64,000 nt of DNA from contig OX419756.1 of NCBI GenBank assembly GCA_948567375.1, positions 11,847,001 through 11,911,000 on the forward strand, read 5' to 3'. Under the pieces are notes generated by a model. It did no database searches, had not been told where the DNA came from, and saw nothing but the letters and a program-made list of their open reading frames with translations. Every line of letters begins with the position of its first letter. Position 1 is the first letter of the stretch. The position numbers and the translations under genes were made by a program. Below are positions 1 to 12,684 of this stretch, piece by piece. The DNA comes from Lunularia cruciata (Eukaryota; Streptophyta; Marchantiopsida; Lunulariales; Lunulariaceae).

Positions 1-23
1 AGATATATTTTGTCGTGGGGGCC

Positions 24-30
24 TATATAA
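24..30 (+). promoter_or_regulatory. TATA-box-like motif
   Basis: A tatataa motif sits in a G/C-flanked context near the left edge, followed by AT-rich untranslated-looking DNA. It may be the promoter of an LTR or of a decayed gene starting in this region. No transcript start can be fixed from sequence alone. Confidence 0.3.
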
Positions 31-299
31 ACCTTCCTCTTGCAAAGATGTTCCACAATTCTTGAATTGAGCCATTTTGGGGAGTTTTTGAGAAAGAAGT
101 TATTTGCACTTCAGCTGCATGGTTTTAGAAGGAGGAGAGTATTTCTCAAAGGAATTGAGAATTTTGGAGTTTTCAAAGGGTGTACCCATTCAATTTTGAG
201 TGTTGTTTAAGTTTCTTGGCAGAATAAGGAATTTGAATTCAGAATTTGAGTTTCAAAATTTCAGTATCCATTTCAGTTTTTCTTTCACTTTTATTAGCA

Positions 300-620
300 C
301 TTACAAGCATCACCCAATGCCGACTAGGTCTGTCCCACAGTGCCTCCTTGCATCTCCCCACATTGCCAAGCATCATCCACACCTAAAACCCTAAACCATG
401 ATCATGTCCAACATCACCGAAGAGCATTGTCCGGTGCCACTGTGTTAGTTTTAGAATTTTTCTCTATCCCGCAATGGTGCTCAACATTGCTTCACTTGCC
501 CGGCAGTGCTGGTGGGCATCTCCTTCCATCACCAAGCATCACTCCATACCCTATGTTGCCTGGCCATGCACCTAGTGCCACAACACATATCCGCCATTAC
601 CAATAGGCATCACCTTGCGG
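300..620. repeat. degenerate GCATC/ATGCC-rich short-unit repeat, copy 1
   Basis: The stretch is crowded with variants of the words gcatcac, atgcc, cattgcc and tgccac at irregular spacing. The same word composition returns at about 2790-3210. Several short open frames here are by-products of the repeat. The two blocks could be ends of one old LTR element, but no terminal motif or target duplication was found. Confidence 0.35.
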
Positions 621-639
621 TAATCTTACTTGAAAACCT

Positions 640-1080
640 TAGAGAGGACGAGAGTGTTGATGATGGGGAGGATGAGGGAGAAGATGAGGATAGTAAGTGA
701 TTGATTAGATTTGAGTTTTGGCATATATTTATATGTTTTCATTGTTTGAAAATATACAAAGTTCTATTGTACATACCATTACCGGATTTAATAAATGAGT
801 TAAATTAATATGCCTTAATTAATGAACTTGTGTATTTACTTGATTCAAAAGTGAATGATACTTGATGGATGACTATATGTACCACTTGTGAGAAGGTGTT
901 CAACAGATTTGTGTTGAAATACATGCCTTACTAGTAGTGAGGTTATTGAGTGATGGTTTTAGGGAGAGAGTTCCTTGTCCATCTTCATCCTTTGAGATAG
1001 CTCCTTCTCCCTCTTCTTCCCGTTCTCCCATTTTTGTCCATGGAAGGGGCACCTCATCCTATGCACTTTAGAGACCCTTC
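640..1080. other. no gene recognised
   Basis: A short acidic reading frame (Glu/Asp-rich, stop at about 700) opens the stretch. After it lies AT-rich DNA with no frame of note. The acidic tail could be the end of a decayed transposase or gag-like ORF, but nothing upstream supports either. Confidence 0.3.
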
Positions 1081-2665
1081 AACTTCTTCTTGTTCTATTG
1101 ACATCACACATGCTTTAGATGATTATGTTTGAGTGGTTGAGGAGGGAGAGAGACTTCTGGTTGAGCGGGAGACTAGATTGGAGAGTGTAAAGGAGCAAGA
1201 GAAATCAATGCTTGAGTGCAAGTGTAGAGGAGCAAGATAGGCTAGTGCTTGAGCATGAGAGTAGATTGGAAAGCTTGGAGGAGAAGGGTAGATTGTTGGT
1301 AGAGAGATAGAGACTCCTTTGTGAGCACGAGGATGCTCTTGTTGCAAAGGAGGAGAGGCATTTGACCTTTATTGCTTATGAAATGGAGAGAGAGTAGAGA
1401 TTAGCTAAGTTGAACTTGGCCATCCTAGGTGCCCTGCCATGGTTGAGGGTTATAGGGTCCAATTATAGAATCAAGCACTCAAAGTTAACATTTGCTATGG
1501 AGAGGTCTGAGAGTGCACATGTTCAGATAGAGGAGAGTGAGAGTAGTCTAGCTCAAGTGAGGGCTTGTGTGGCTTATCCTGGACTGAGACTATGTTCTCT
1601 TGCTTGCCAGACCCAGACTTGCAATGAGATGCAAACCCAGACCGATGCCACCCTTGTGATAGATGCCACCCATGTGTTACACCATAATGTTGTGACTCAA
1701 GAGACCCAAACTTTTGCCTCCTATTCCTTACCTAACAATATGGAGACTCAAGGGACTCAAATTGAGTTTAGAGAGAAGCTTTGTTTATCAAAAGAGTATA
1801 TTCTACATATTCTCTTCCCAATCTTCCTATAAACATAGATTATTGTTGTGGATGTTACTTGTTTGGCATCATTATGGCTCTTCTTCTTCACCTTCATTAT
1901 GGATTTATTCCTTACCGTTCCTTTTTGTGCATGGGAGAGCTAGACAACTAGACATGGTTGGTGCCCTCACACACAATCAACACATGTAGTGGGTAGCATG
2001 TCATGGTGTTAGCCATTTCATCCAATTATGTTTGCTATGCTTTTAGGTTATCTTGTGGATAGATCTTACTCAGGATGGATTGGAATGGTTGTTATGGAGC
2101 ATGTGGTAGTGAACAGAACTCCTTGAGGGAGTTCATGCCGGGTCTTGCCTCATGGCCTTTGTGTTCTATTGATGTCAAACAATATGATGAATTTAGAGGA
2201 CTTGGAGTTATATTATATGAACGTCTTTATTAGGTTTACCTCTTTGTGATCTTTTGATTCTAGAAAATTATGCACTCTCTTACTATAGCAGCCATTCACA
2301 TAGTGCTATCCATCCTACCCACTTCATCCTTACAGGGTAGAGAGAGCATCATACACTTGGTCATTCAACTCTTTGATGAGTTCTTTGGATAGATTTATCC
2401 ATGATGATAAGCCTACCATTAGTTGGGCAAAAGAGGAATGGACATCCGATAGACTAAGTTCTTATAGTAGTGACCCATATTCCCTTTTTTCTAGCAATAT
2501 CAGGCACCAACACATGGATGAGAGCGAGTGGCACCTTTGGTGGCCATTGAGTCCATTCAGGATTCAACATCATGTATACTATTGTAGACTTGAGGATGCA
2601 ATAGCAGCATTGAGACATTATGTTGCATCTCCCTCTTCTTCTTCACCTCCTTCTCCTCTAGTATA
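1080..2665 (+). pseudogene. decayed unassigned coding region
   Basis: Reading the plus strand in shifting frames gives protein-like text interrupted by many stops. A Glu/Arg/Leu-rich coiled-coil type part lies at about 1120-1560. A less charged part follows. A tail at about 2373-2665 ends in a Ser/Pro-rich run. The longest open pieces are 1410-1832 and 2373-2665. I do not recognise a domain. Coiled-coil plus Ser-rich composition resembles the decayed regions at 3.3-7.6 kb and 47.1-49.4 kb, so an accessory ORF of a retroelement is plausible. A dead host gene is the alternative. Confidence 0.35.
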
Positions 2666-2789
2666 ATGACATGCTTTAGTGGCTCCACATTTATACACAT
2701 CTTATGTACCATATTCTCTCTCATACTTTTATCACTTGTTCTCAATTTCTCCTTGTCAAACTCTCATATCTTTTTTCATGTGTTATGTA

Positions 2790-3210
2790 TCACGGGTGCC
2801 TTGGCCTTGCCTTGTGCATCAAACCGGTTTAATTGGGCATCACCTAATGCCTACACCCACCACCCACAAACAACAGGTGCCATCACACATTGCCCTTAAC
2901 CAAATTGGCCACATCTAGTTTTGATGCAAACTTAGGTGCACAATACCTAGCAACACTAGGCAGCATCCCGTGGCACTAGGTGCCTATGTGCACTTCTTGA
3001 TCCACATCACAAAGCACCTAAGTGCATCATGTTGTAACAACAAGCACCATTGCACATTGCTTGAAACCGAACCGATGCCACTTTCCTTTGATGCAAACTT
3101 TGGGTAGTGTCACTAGGTGGCATTGAGCATCAACATCAAGTGCCAATGAATGGTAGCTAGCACCGACAAATGGTAGCAAGCACTGACGAGCACCAACTTT
3201 TTACATAGTC
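2790..3210. repeat. degenerate GCATC/ATGCC-rich short-unit repeat, copy 2
   Basis: Repeated variants of gcatcac, gtgcc, ggcatca and aagcacc occur at irregular spacing, as in the block at 300-620. It follows the decayed coding region directly. It may be LTR-derived. Confidence 0.35.
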
Positions 3211-3283
3211 ATTATATCGAGTCTTAATCAAGTCAATTAAAATCATGTTTATTACAAGCATAATTGGGTTACATTGTGGTATA

Positions 3284-3950
3284 CTATTTGCTATCACAAG
3301 AGTATGATGACTTTGTAGTAGGGTATTTTTGCTTTAGAGGAAAAAGATTGATTTCATGGTAAACTTGAGTTAGCACTTTGAAATACTGGCATATTTCCTC
3401 AAGAGATTTTACTGCCCATAGGAGACTCATTTTGATTTCATGAGTGCACTTGACTCTAAACTCTCTCCTTGAAATTTTGTTTGTTTGCTCAAGCTTTCCT
3501 TTTATTGGCACTCAAATTTTTTTTTTCTAATTTCAACTTTCAATTTCTCCATCTCTAATCTAACATGCTCAACTTCCATTCTCATCAATGTTTTCTCTCT
3601 TTTCCTCATGTTGGTGGCTTCTAGTTCAGCTACTTATAACATCTTCTTGAATTCTACAATATTTTCCTTCAACATGGTGCCAACATTTTTGCTAAATCTT
3701 GAGACAATGACATACTAGGTGACATCTGGGATACCTTACTGCTGATATTCCACCTTTTCTCCTCTTTGGGTGATGTTCTCCTTCTTGATCAAGGAAAGTG
3801 CCCTTGGACCCGTCCCCTATAGAAGTTAGTGGAGGTGGTGTAACAAAAGGTGACTCCTTTATTGGTGCAACAAATTGTGACTCCTCCTTTGAGGATCGGA
3901 TTCCATTATCCATGTAAACACTAGGTTTATTTTCCACCTCTTGGGTGTTT
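3284..3950 (-). pseudogene. decayed coiled-coil ORF, downstream half
   Basis: On the minus strand a frame rich in Lys, Glu, Met and Leu runs from about 3937 to 3284 with several in-frame stops and a frame change near 3700. The central part (about 3500-3680) has heptad-like spacing typical of a coiled coil. Its upstream half appears to be 6615-7575; the gypsy element at 3956-6609 lies exactly between them. No catalytic domain is recognisable. It is probably a gag-like or accessory ORF of an older retroelement. Confidence 0.4.
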
Positions 3951-3955
3951 AGGAC

Positions 3956-4647
3956 TATGAGCCGGTCTGTTTCTCACTCAAGATGAACTTCTTATGGCGA
4001 TTATGGTAACACACCATAGACTAAGAAGGGAAGGAACCTCAACTCCATCATACTCTTTCAAGGCTAACACTCCAAGACTCAAACCATTGCTCACTAGAGA
4101 ACTCAATGAGAGAGAGATAGTTACAAATGAAAGGATAATGAGTACCTCATCACCCCTAGTTTATATGCTTGTGAAATATTTACGCACCAAAGTTACTAAG
4201 TACTAGAGTAACTCAAGTTACTAGGCTAAAATTCCAGTAAAGTCAAATAGTCTAAAGAAATACCCATACTCATAGGAATAATCTCCTAAGCATGTGGTCT
4301 TATCTTGACCAAACCACTAAGTCAAGGATTTCTTTACATGTGCTATACTTGGACTATAGAAGAACCCAAAGTAAAAAAGCTTGTGGGTCCAAGAGTTCTC
4401 AACTCTTTCCTCAAAGCCAAACACCTAAGAATAATATCATATAAATACACTGAAATCCAAAATAATTATGCTCATTTTTTCTAATTTTTCTAATATAAGG
4501 TCCCCTCTATCTTACCTCTGACTAACTTTTGCTAATCATTACTAATATAGAACTATCCTTTATCACTGTATAAATAATATCTCTTTAGTACTTCTAATAC
4601 CAAATTAAATATCACAATACCACACACATGCACAAATAGGTGTTACA
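3956..4647 (-). repeat. family 1 LTR (3' LTR)
   Basis: On the minus strand it begins TGTAACACC and ends near GGCTCATA, matching the solo LTR at 36841-37518 and the 5' LTR at 33601-34339 along its length. Short open frames inside it are LTR sequence, not genes. Confidence 0.8.
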
Positions 4648-4738
4648 TTTATTCCCAGACTAACATTTCACTTCATCCTCAAAGAGAAGGTCTCTCTACC
4701 TTCTATGATACATCTTTAACTTATCATGGATAATCCTA

Positions 4739-5035
4739 TCAAAGTGTCTTCTTCCCAACCTCCTTGAGATCATAGGTGTAATTGCCCCACACCTTCTCCA
4801 CTATGAAAGGTCCAAAGTACTTAGGCAAAAACTTCTTTTGCAATCTCTTGAAACAGATGAATTCAAACAACATTATCAAATCACCCTCTTTGAAAAGCTC
4901 CACCTTCTTCTTGTCTTGCATCTTGTCATAGATCTCCTTTCTTTTTCCTTTGGGCTTGCTCCACTCAAACCATAGCAATTTCTCTCGCCTCCTCCAATTC
5001 CATGAGTTGACCCTTCTTTGACTTCCATACATCAC
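4739..5035 (-). pseudogene. gypsy integrase C-terminal (GPY/F) region
   Basis: This open frame of 98 residues carries a basic stretch (KGKRKEIYDKMQDKKKV) and then KYFGPFIVEKVWGNYTYDL, the GPY/F module that follows the integrase core in many gypsy elements. It lies just inside the 3' LTR, where the pol end is expected. The integrase core upstream on the minus strand (about 5050-5700) is present but full of stops. The product is not made as an intact polyprotein. Confidence 0.7.
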
Positions 5036-5798
5036 CTCTTTGTGCTTTTCTCAATCTCTTCTGAATGCTTTGGAAGGTAGGAAGATCAAAGTGAATAGGT
5101 AAGGTAGAATCAATACCATATACTGAATCAAATGGAGAATATCATATGGAAGTCTTCATAGTTATCCTATACTCCCAAAAAACTACATGAATCCTCTTGT
5201 CCCAATGATGTTAGCCCCCTCTATTTCTTCATCTTTGGCCAACATCATGCACAAGGTCTGATTGGTTCTCTCTGCCAAGCCATTGGAATTTGGCTTATAG
5301 GATGTAGTTGCTCTATGTGTGATAGAGAAATTTTGTAGCATGGCTGTTGTGATGCTTCTTTATAATCTCTTCACCTATATCAAAACCCAACTCCAAAGGG
5401 CACCCAAACCTAGTGATAATGTGTTGACAAAGAAATTTACTTCATTTCCATTCTTATCACTCAATAGTTTAGCCTCAACCCACTTGGTAAGATAATTAGT
5501 AACTCCCACAATACACCAATTGTTCCTTGGGGTTCTATTGAGAGAACCTACAAAGTCTATTCTCCACTTCTCAAAAGGTCCTAGTAATGGAATTGATCTA
5601 AGAGGAAGAGTGGAAGTAGACTTTCTAGCAAAAGCTTGACAAACATGATAAATTTTTTAATAATCAAGACAATCATTGAAATTCCCCTTCCAATGGTAAC
5701 ATGCATCTAGAATCTTGAAAGTAGTCACCTTTCCTACAAAGTGTCCCCCACACACTAAAACTTCATGAAACTCCTTTATGAGTAGGATAGTCTCCTCC

Positions 5799-6119
5799 TT
5801 ACCCACTACTCTTCAAAGTAGACCATCTTCCAAGAGCCGTCTTCTCTCTAGCATGCAATCTTTCTGGATAGTTATCTTTTGTAACAAAGTCCACAATCTC
5901 CTTGTACTCCATTGCACATTTTTTGGTCTCCTTGAGCATATCAATCTCCTCCTTCACAACCAAAGCTATTGGTGCACTAATGCAAAGTTGCATTTGGTAG
6001 ATTGGTCTTGCATGTGACTCCACCTCTATCTTGTGCTCTTCCAAGGTGACTTCCTTTAGATTGTTATAACTAAAAAAAAACACATGGATGAACATATGAA
6101 AAATCTCCTTAGATTTCAC
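5799..6119 (-). pseudogene. deletion-fused pol fragment (RT start joined to post-RNase H)
   Basis: The first part matches the start of the reverse transcriptase region of the 27-34 kb element (NLKEVTLEEHKIEVESHARP). After about residue 65 it switches to text that in the longer element lies beyond RNase H (EYKEIVDFVTK). The join, near 5925, removes roughly 1.3 kb including the polymerase active site. The frame happens to stay open across the join, so it looks like a small gene but is a deletion scar. Confidence 0.7.
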
Positions 6120-6289
6120 CTTCTATTCCTTGGTAACATTTGGACCATACTTGAGCATAGATAACCTCCTCTCTATCTCCTCAAGTGTCAATGGTGATTT
6201 ATTTGGCTTAGGTGAAAAATCCATTGCACACAAGGGATACACAATTGAATCAAGACTCAATTTGAATGAGGACATTCACAACTTATACA

Positions 6290-6609
6290 CATCCTTCACA
6301 TGTGCTATCCTTGGATTATAGAAGAATCTAAAGCAAAAAGGCTTGTGGGTCCAAGAGTTCTGAACTCTTTCCTTAGAGCCAAACACCTAGGAATAATACC
6401 AAGTCAATACACTAAAATCCAAAATAGTGGTGCTCATCTTTTCTACTTCTTCTAAAGTAAGGTCCTCTCTATCTTAACTATGACTAACTTTAGCTAATCA
6501 TGACTAATGTAGAACCATCCTTTATCTTTATATAAATAATATCTCTCAAGTACTTGTAGCACCAAATTAAATATCACGATATCACACACATGCACAAATG
6601 GGTGTTACA
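6290..6609 (-). repeat. family 1 LTR, partial (5' LTR)
   Basis: About 320 bases match the TGTAACACC end of the family 1 LTR. They join abruptly near 6290 to pol sequence, so the rest of this LTR, the primer site and gag were deleted together. Confidence 0.7.
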
Positions 6610-6614
6610 TGACG

Positions 6615-7575
6615 AACTAGGAGTACAAGTCCAAGACCACCACCTTTGGGGAAGATGGTAATTTAGAGCCCTCCTCTGCACCTTCATGGATCTCCTCCAT
6701 GCCAACCTTGCTCAAATTGGGATTTAAACCTCCCAAACTTACCATAGCAAGTGGACTAATGTTTTCTCTATTCCCAAACACGACTTCCATTCTAGCAAAA
6801 TGTGAACATATGTCATTCAATTTATCTTCTATAGTTCTCCACCCTTTGCTATATTCCTTATCTGTGAGACCTTCTCTAGGAACTTGTTCTCTAGCTCCCG
6901 AGTTTCATTGTACAATTTCATGTACCTCAACCATTTCTTGTAAAGCTTGTCACATGTGATAGAAGTAGGAAATCCTTACCCCTCCTGAATCAAAAAATGT
7001 TTCCATGAAACTAAAAGCAATGGATTTTTGGATGGGCTTTCTACAATTCCCACCATGAATCTATGCAAAATGCTTGGGGTCCCCAAATAATCCAGTATTT
7101 GGCCATAATGGTGCATCACTATGCCAAACCATTCATACTCTTTTGTTTTGCCAAACATGGTAGAAGCCATCCTCAACAGTCCTCCAAATTTCACTAATGA
7201 TTGTTCAGGTTTTCAATCAAAATGTGAGTCTATAGGTCTTTGATCTGCATCCAAAAGTGAGTCTCATGCACTGCAACAAGGTTCTTGATCTCCCATTGCT
7301 AAATTTTCATTGTCCTTTTGGAGTAAAATTCCTTGCCATGGGGTGGCGCAGATCATTTTCCATAACTTGCACTATCCTTTGCTGCAATAATCTATGGAAA
7401 TGAACCGCCATAGCAATGCAATAGCACAAAACCTGCCATTTAGTTGACTGATAGAAGGAATGCATTTGCACCTTGAATGGTGAATTTGAGTTAAGAATTT
7501 GAATAGTTGAGAGTGGCATTTTGGATCTGCCAAATTTTTTTATAAATCCCACTCCAAGACCCACCCACCAAACCA
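6615..7575 (-). pseudogene. decayed ORF, upstream half of the split coiled-coil gene
   Basis: Open minus pieces at 7307-7576, 6976-7194 and 6617-6820 follow one another in gene order with stops and frame changes between them. The text is hydrophobic/aromatic in the upstream piece and ordinary globular in the others. I do not recognise a family. The downstream continuation is at 3284-3950, across the inserted gypsy element. A gag-like or accessory retroelement protein is the most economical reading. Confidence 0.35.
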
Positions 7576-7576
7576 T

Positions 7577-9640
7577 GTGCCACCCTTTTAAGAAACCATG
7601 TCACCTCTTTTGACAATCATTTATTTCAATACGGCATTCTTAAACATCCGTAATATAGTGCTTGATTTTTATGAATAAATACAGCTTGGACAAAATCTCC
7701 CATAACACAGTTTACAGTACACTCATTTATTAACATCTCTCTTGTTATAGAGTATACTAAAAATAGTTACAAAGTTTGTTATTTATTCCGTAAACATATG
7801 TTAAAACTATTTCTGAAACCCCTTAATATATTGACAAAAAACAAACAAGTGCAAAAAATAGTATAAAACCTAAAGCTTGGAAATTTAGTGAGAGATAATC
7901 AGATAGGTGCTCAAAGACAAATTTCCATTACCCATCTACAAAGAAACATGGTGAATGGAGCAATGATGAGCAAAGAGGGACTTTCTAAACTATAAATTTT
8001 GATCTGGATGGAAGTCATGAGGGGAGGACAAAAGGTTGTTAGTGTGAATAGAATAAAGGTTCTTTAGTGCAACCAAAGTGTTTGTGGAAAATGGGGGTGG
8101 TTTGAAAGTGAGAGTGCTTAAGATGCATGTCTAGAGAATCTTGTTTGCCTTAACATTGAATGATGGAGATGATAATATTTTGGAGGTAGTGCATGGGAGT
8201 ATCAAGACTTAGCAAGCCTGATGGTTGCTACTTAGGCCCATATGGTAGTTTCATCAACAACATAACAAACCCATAAATAAACTCATAAACCAACTTATAA
8301 ACATAACCAATGTCCTTAGATAGATGTTAATATTAGAGACAATCTCTCAATATCTTGATGCATTTTGATAGGTTGAAAGGAGTAAGGTCTACTGTAAGGA
8401 AAGAGTTAGTAAAGTCCACAAGGAGACCTCTTTATGATGGTCATCCAATCAATAACTTATAGAAGTATAAAGAGCATAAGCATACCAAATTTTGTAAGAG
8501 AATGATTATCCTTGTGTACATACATGGTCTATATAGACTATGAAGGAAAGTTTAGTTAGAGTAATAAGAATGCAACCACAAGCAAAGATTTAGCAAAGTC
8601 TTGATAAAAAGGATTGGTGTCTTTGGGGGATTTGTGGAGTGATTGAAATATGGCATCTACTCTCATCCATATGTATCAACATTTTCCGTCCATGCTATAT
8701 TAGTCCTACTCTCATTGAACAACAACTAGGACAAGATTGTGTGGCGGAGGAATGTAATCATGGGGACATGGTAGGTTTTTGGAAGGTGGTAATACGATGT
8801 GGTTCAGCAATAAAAGTACGAGGAAGTACAGAGTTATCCATAAAGGTATGAACAGGTTTGAATTTAAGTACAAGGGATATAAAGATACAATAGAATGGAC
8901 TTTATCAAGGTGAACTAGGAAACTAAAGGTGCTGAAGCTGGCCAAGGAGGCCGAGTAATAGATTGGAGATAGACAGTGGTAGGTGCTAAATAAGGAATAT
9001 CATCCACAATAGTCCTCCTAAATCTCCATGCCAAAAAGATTTAAAAGAGGTATCCTAGAAATACTACAACAAGAATCTAAAAACTCACTCATAGACGTAA
9101 AAATGGGAAAACTTCACCTAGAAGATAGATAAAGAATAGCACACACAAAATGATAAAAATTGAAAAAAATTAAGTAGGAAAGTAAATAAAAGAAGTTGAA
9201 ATAAGAAGGAAATGAAATGGAGAAGAAGACGACATGAAATGCATGGGAAGAGTGACCTATTTCAATAACTAATCATGATCACCAATAATTATAGCACTCT
9301 ATTCTTTAATAAGAAAGATAGGGAAAGAGAAGAATTATCCTGCACTAGATTGTACCCAACAAGCCATAAATCTTGGCTCCAATCTCATGACTTCAATCTG
9401 AAGACCCAAACCAATATTTATGGGAGCAAGTCAAAACTAGGACCTCAATTTCAGTAAACAACTCCAACTAATCCTTTATATAAGTATTTTTCTTGTGCAG
9501 TCTGAGGTAATTGACTATTGTATTAGGGAATTGATAATTCCACAACCTTAACATATTATATGTACACCAAACCAGCAATTACCCCGACTTGGGTTGAAAG
9601 TGTGCTACTAAAAGGTCTAAATCTAGTATGACAACTCTAC
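7577..9640. other. no gene recognised
   Basis: AT-rich DNA with only short random frames (for example at 8639-8851 and 9275-9457). No LTR end, pol motif or tandem repeat was seen. Probably old, fragmented transposon sequence. Confidence 0.5.
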
Positions 9641-11089
9641 CTCGCAACTTGAGGATGAAGTCATACTAGCTTATTCGTGGTGATAAAGTCCTGCTCTCTC
9701 ATATTCATGTTGGGTATGATAGCGATTGGGGATTGAAAGTAACCTACTAGAAAAGTCTAACTCCGGTTCTGTAATCTTGAAGCGATATATCCGTGTAGAA
9801 TTATCTAGAGAAGATGCGATAATTAATTGTTGTAAAAATTTTAAGAATAAATAAATGTGTGTAAATATCTCTTGTATTATTATAAATATACTAAGTATTC
9901 TCTTACCGTAATCAGTTGTTAGCACTCACGCCCTAACTCAAACTCTAAATAATCAAATAACTACAGTTTGCTGCTATTAAATTACGATACCCTAAATCTC
10001 CCCTTTGTAAATTAAGGGGAGACTGACGATAAATTCGCACCTCTCTCCTAGTAAAAAACGATAATTTCTCTCCTAACGATTTAATTACACTTTACACTTC
10101 ATTGCTCTTACAACAGCGATCGACTGTGTATAGATACTCCTTAGTTCAAAACTCATTCAAACATCAAGAACGTATCTATACTCCGAATAGATAATAAAAC
10201 ATATCAAACGGTATATTATATTATCACTACTGAATTCTCACCCAGCCTTCTCACTTCATACCACGAATACATTGTTTGTAATTTCACGTTTTTTATATAT
10301 TCCAATACAAATCTTCTTCTCTAAGCCAAAGCGATTGCTGTAAGGATGGAATATACGCCCTCGCATGTCATTCGAACGCCTCGACTCCATAGCAACTACA
10401 CTACTTTTCTATACACTTGTACGATCCATTCATTCGAATTTAAAAATCAAAATTTAAGTGGTTAATATCTTTGGATATTGAAATCATTACCGTAATGATT
10501 CCACAGAAGTAGAAACTGGAACCGCCGGATGTTCCATGATATCTTGTATTTAGTTCTATTGCTTTTTACTATCTGCCATTTCGGACATTCATGTACACTA
10601 GTCATGTATCTAATAGCAATCTCCGGGGCTCCTGACTAGAGAAACTTGAAGTTAGAGAGCAAGAAACTTGCAGTTAAGCTTGTAGGACAAGCAATCGCCC
10701 ATGCTTTCATTTGGTGGACGTCGATGGGATTTGCACTTCTGCGTCTGTAGGGTACACGTACGCCTGTACTGGTGGACTAAACTTGAGCGAGATAGCAGGC
10801 GCAGCAGAACTTAGGCAGCAAAGGGGCAAGCTAGAGCATGTTTGTCTGCTTGCGGGCACTACCTTCATGATTATCCACGTGAGTTCTAGGACCATTTTGT
10901 AATATTATTCGGCTTTTGACACGACCTAGGTCAAGGTCTTGAATCTTCCAGCTGCACACGGAATCTCTGGGACAAGCTCTCGGGAAACTTCTGACTGCCA
11001 AAACATAGTTTCAGTGATGGTTAACTGTTCAGAAACTTTCGACGGGTGTAATAGATAATCATCTGGTGCAAACATCGACATTGCTCACC
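9641..11089. other. low-repeat DNA without recognised gene
   Basis: Base composition becomes more mixed and word repeats become rarer than in the flanking transposon regions. It leads into arm 1 of the inverted duplication. Short open frames (9671-9925, 10707-10902) overlap on both strands and show no domain. Confidence 0.4.
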
Positions 11090-11549
11090 TATCGCTCGAC
11101 ATTTTGAACTGGAGGCAGGAAAGTTTCCTGATCCCTCGAGGACAAAAGTCAATTCCGGCAACGAGGGACCGCTGCATAAGACTGCTATTGGGTTAACTTT
11201 TTCTGTCAACAGCGGACCCTTATGATACATTATAAAGCTAAAATGCTTTTGTTTCAGTTTCATCGCGATCTTCGCAAACTTTGTTCTCCAAATATATTGG
11301 TTTTAGTACACCCCTCTATGTTCGTTGAGGACTGCACGACCTTCGAGGATTGAATAAGGACATCCGAAAATTGGTCGAGTGCAAACTGGGAGTCCGTGGG
11401 GCATTTGAAGGGTGTTCAATTCTGAGCAGCTACAGCCGAGAATTGTTGATGTTCCATGATTTGTCGTGCAGCCAAATGTTGGCCAAAGGGAGGATCCGGA
11501 CACTAGTGCGCTTCTCCGTACAACGTTGTGCTGCGCTTCGTTTGCCACA

Positions 11550-12275
11550 CTTCCTGAGTCGGCAGTGGAGTAAAATTACATTCAATGTTTGCCTTCCTGC
11601 TGTCTCCAGCAACAAAACATTACTGTTGCCCACCAGTGTATAAGGGGGAGATTGTCAACTTTTGTCCCACGAGGGATATATCCAAGCTTTTCAGAGTTTG
11701 GAAACCTGTCGAATGCTTAATAGGCGAGGAGCTGAAAATTGAGACTGAAAATTTGGACAAGGCTTACGGTATCTTAGGATGTCTATCCGAGAACGACCCA
11801 CGGTCTCTAGCTCAGAGAAATAAACTCCTCTGCTGGGCAACATTCAATATATTCATGGGCAGAACATACAGAGTAAGAGTCACAAATTCTGAATCCACTT
11901 ACCGGGGTCGGAGCTCTGGGGCCCATGGGTCACGTTTGCGTCCGTTGGTGGAAACCTCATCCTCGGATCCAATATTCTACGCTCACCACGCTAATTCCGA
12001 AAGAGTGTGGGACTTGGGCACAGGTTGCCTGGTGCAGAGCGAGTTTACTACTCGGACCCAGATTTCGTGGAGAGGCGAAGTTTGTTTTACGATGAAACTG
12101 CGACACTGAGAAGAGTTCAAGTGAAGGATTCTCAGAATATGGAGGAATTCGGGTACACATATGAGAAAATGAACGACGCGGTCTGGGTCAACTACAATCC
12201 TGCCACCTAGTCCACCACCAATTCTCGGACAATGACAAGCCTGTTGACGTACATTCCCAACAAGGTGGAACAAAT
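11550..12275 (+). pseudogene. polyphenol oxidase pseudogene, CuA-deleted (arm 1)
   Basis: The translation follows the intact gene at 56122-57390 from its mature N-terminus (KITF, then NFCPTRD and GEELKIETENLDKAYGIL) to NKLLC. It then jumps to FMGRTYR, so the stretch equal to residues about 122-268 of the intact protein, with all three CuA histidines, is gone. CuB remains only in part (DPIFYAHHAN). A 2-base deletion in the NKT codons near 11618 shifts the frame in this arm only. The region equal to the last 30 residues ends in a premature TAG near 12208. It cannot make an active enzyme. Confidence 0.85.
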
Positions 12276-12648
12276 TTGAGTTTGACCCCTATGAAACTCT
12301 GTTCTGTACCTTGGATTCTGCTATCAGGGACCAAGAAATTTAGGACATTCAGATGGTTTCTATCTTGAATTTCTGGAAGTTAATGTTTGCGTGGGATGTC
12401 AACAAAGCAGTCATGAACCCGTAAAAGATGTCTGCTTTAGAGCTTCCAAATGTAAATCCTGCGCCGTAGTTGAACTGTGCTCGCTCACGAAGGAAGGTTG
12501 TAGACGGGAAGGAAGTAAATAGGGAAATTTGGAGATCGAAGCATGACTTCCGACTTTTTCATGGTTTAACCAGAAGATAGAACCTTCAATACTTTATTAC
12601 TGGTACATCATCGACTGCATCTGATCAGAGTCCCCAAAATACAGATCT

Positions 12649-12684
12649 CCTAGCAAGTGACTGTAGTGACAGTCAGCAGCTAGG
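12649..12684. repeat. imperfect hairpin (arm 1)
   Basis: Two 16-base arms around a 4-base loop (agtg) with three mismatches. The equivalent site in arm 2 (58737-58772) is a perfect palindrome, so this copy has decayed. It lies in the 3' flank of the pseudogene. Confidence 0.6.

Larger units (their letters stand above)
3956..6609 (-). mobile_element. internally deleted Ty3/gypsy element, family 1
   Basis: A nearly full 3' LTR (3956-4647), a shortened pol region and a partial 5' LTR (about 6290-6609) lie in minus orientation. Sequence is close by eye to the longer element at 27029-34339, so the two belong to one family. Relative to that copy, most of the reverse transcriptase and RNase H part is missing, and the gag to 5'-LTR interval is lost at a junction near 6290. 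It interrupts a decayed coiled-coil ORF. Flanks (aggac on the left, tgacg on the right) do not form a clean target duplication. Confidence 0.8.

Noticed and set aside
3951-6614. Target duplication of the family 1 element at 3956-6609
   Set aside because: Flanks aggac and tgacg do not match, although the interrupted ORF suggests a simple insertion; the ends may have eroded.
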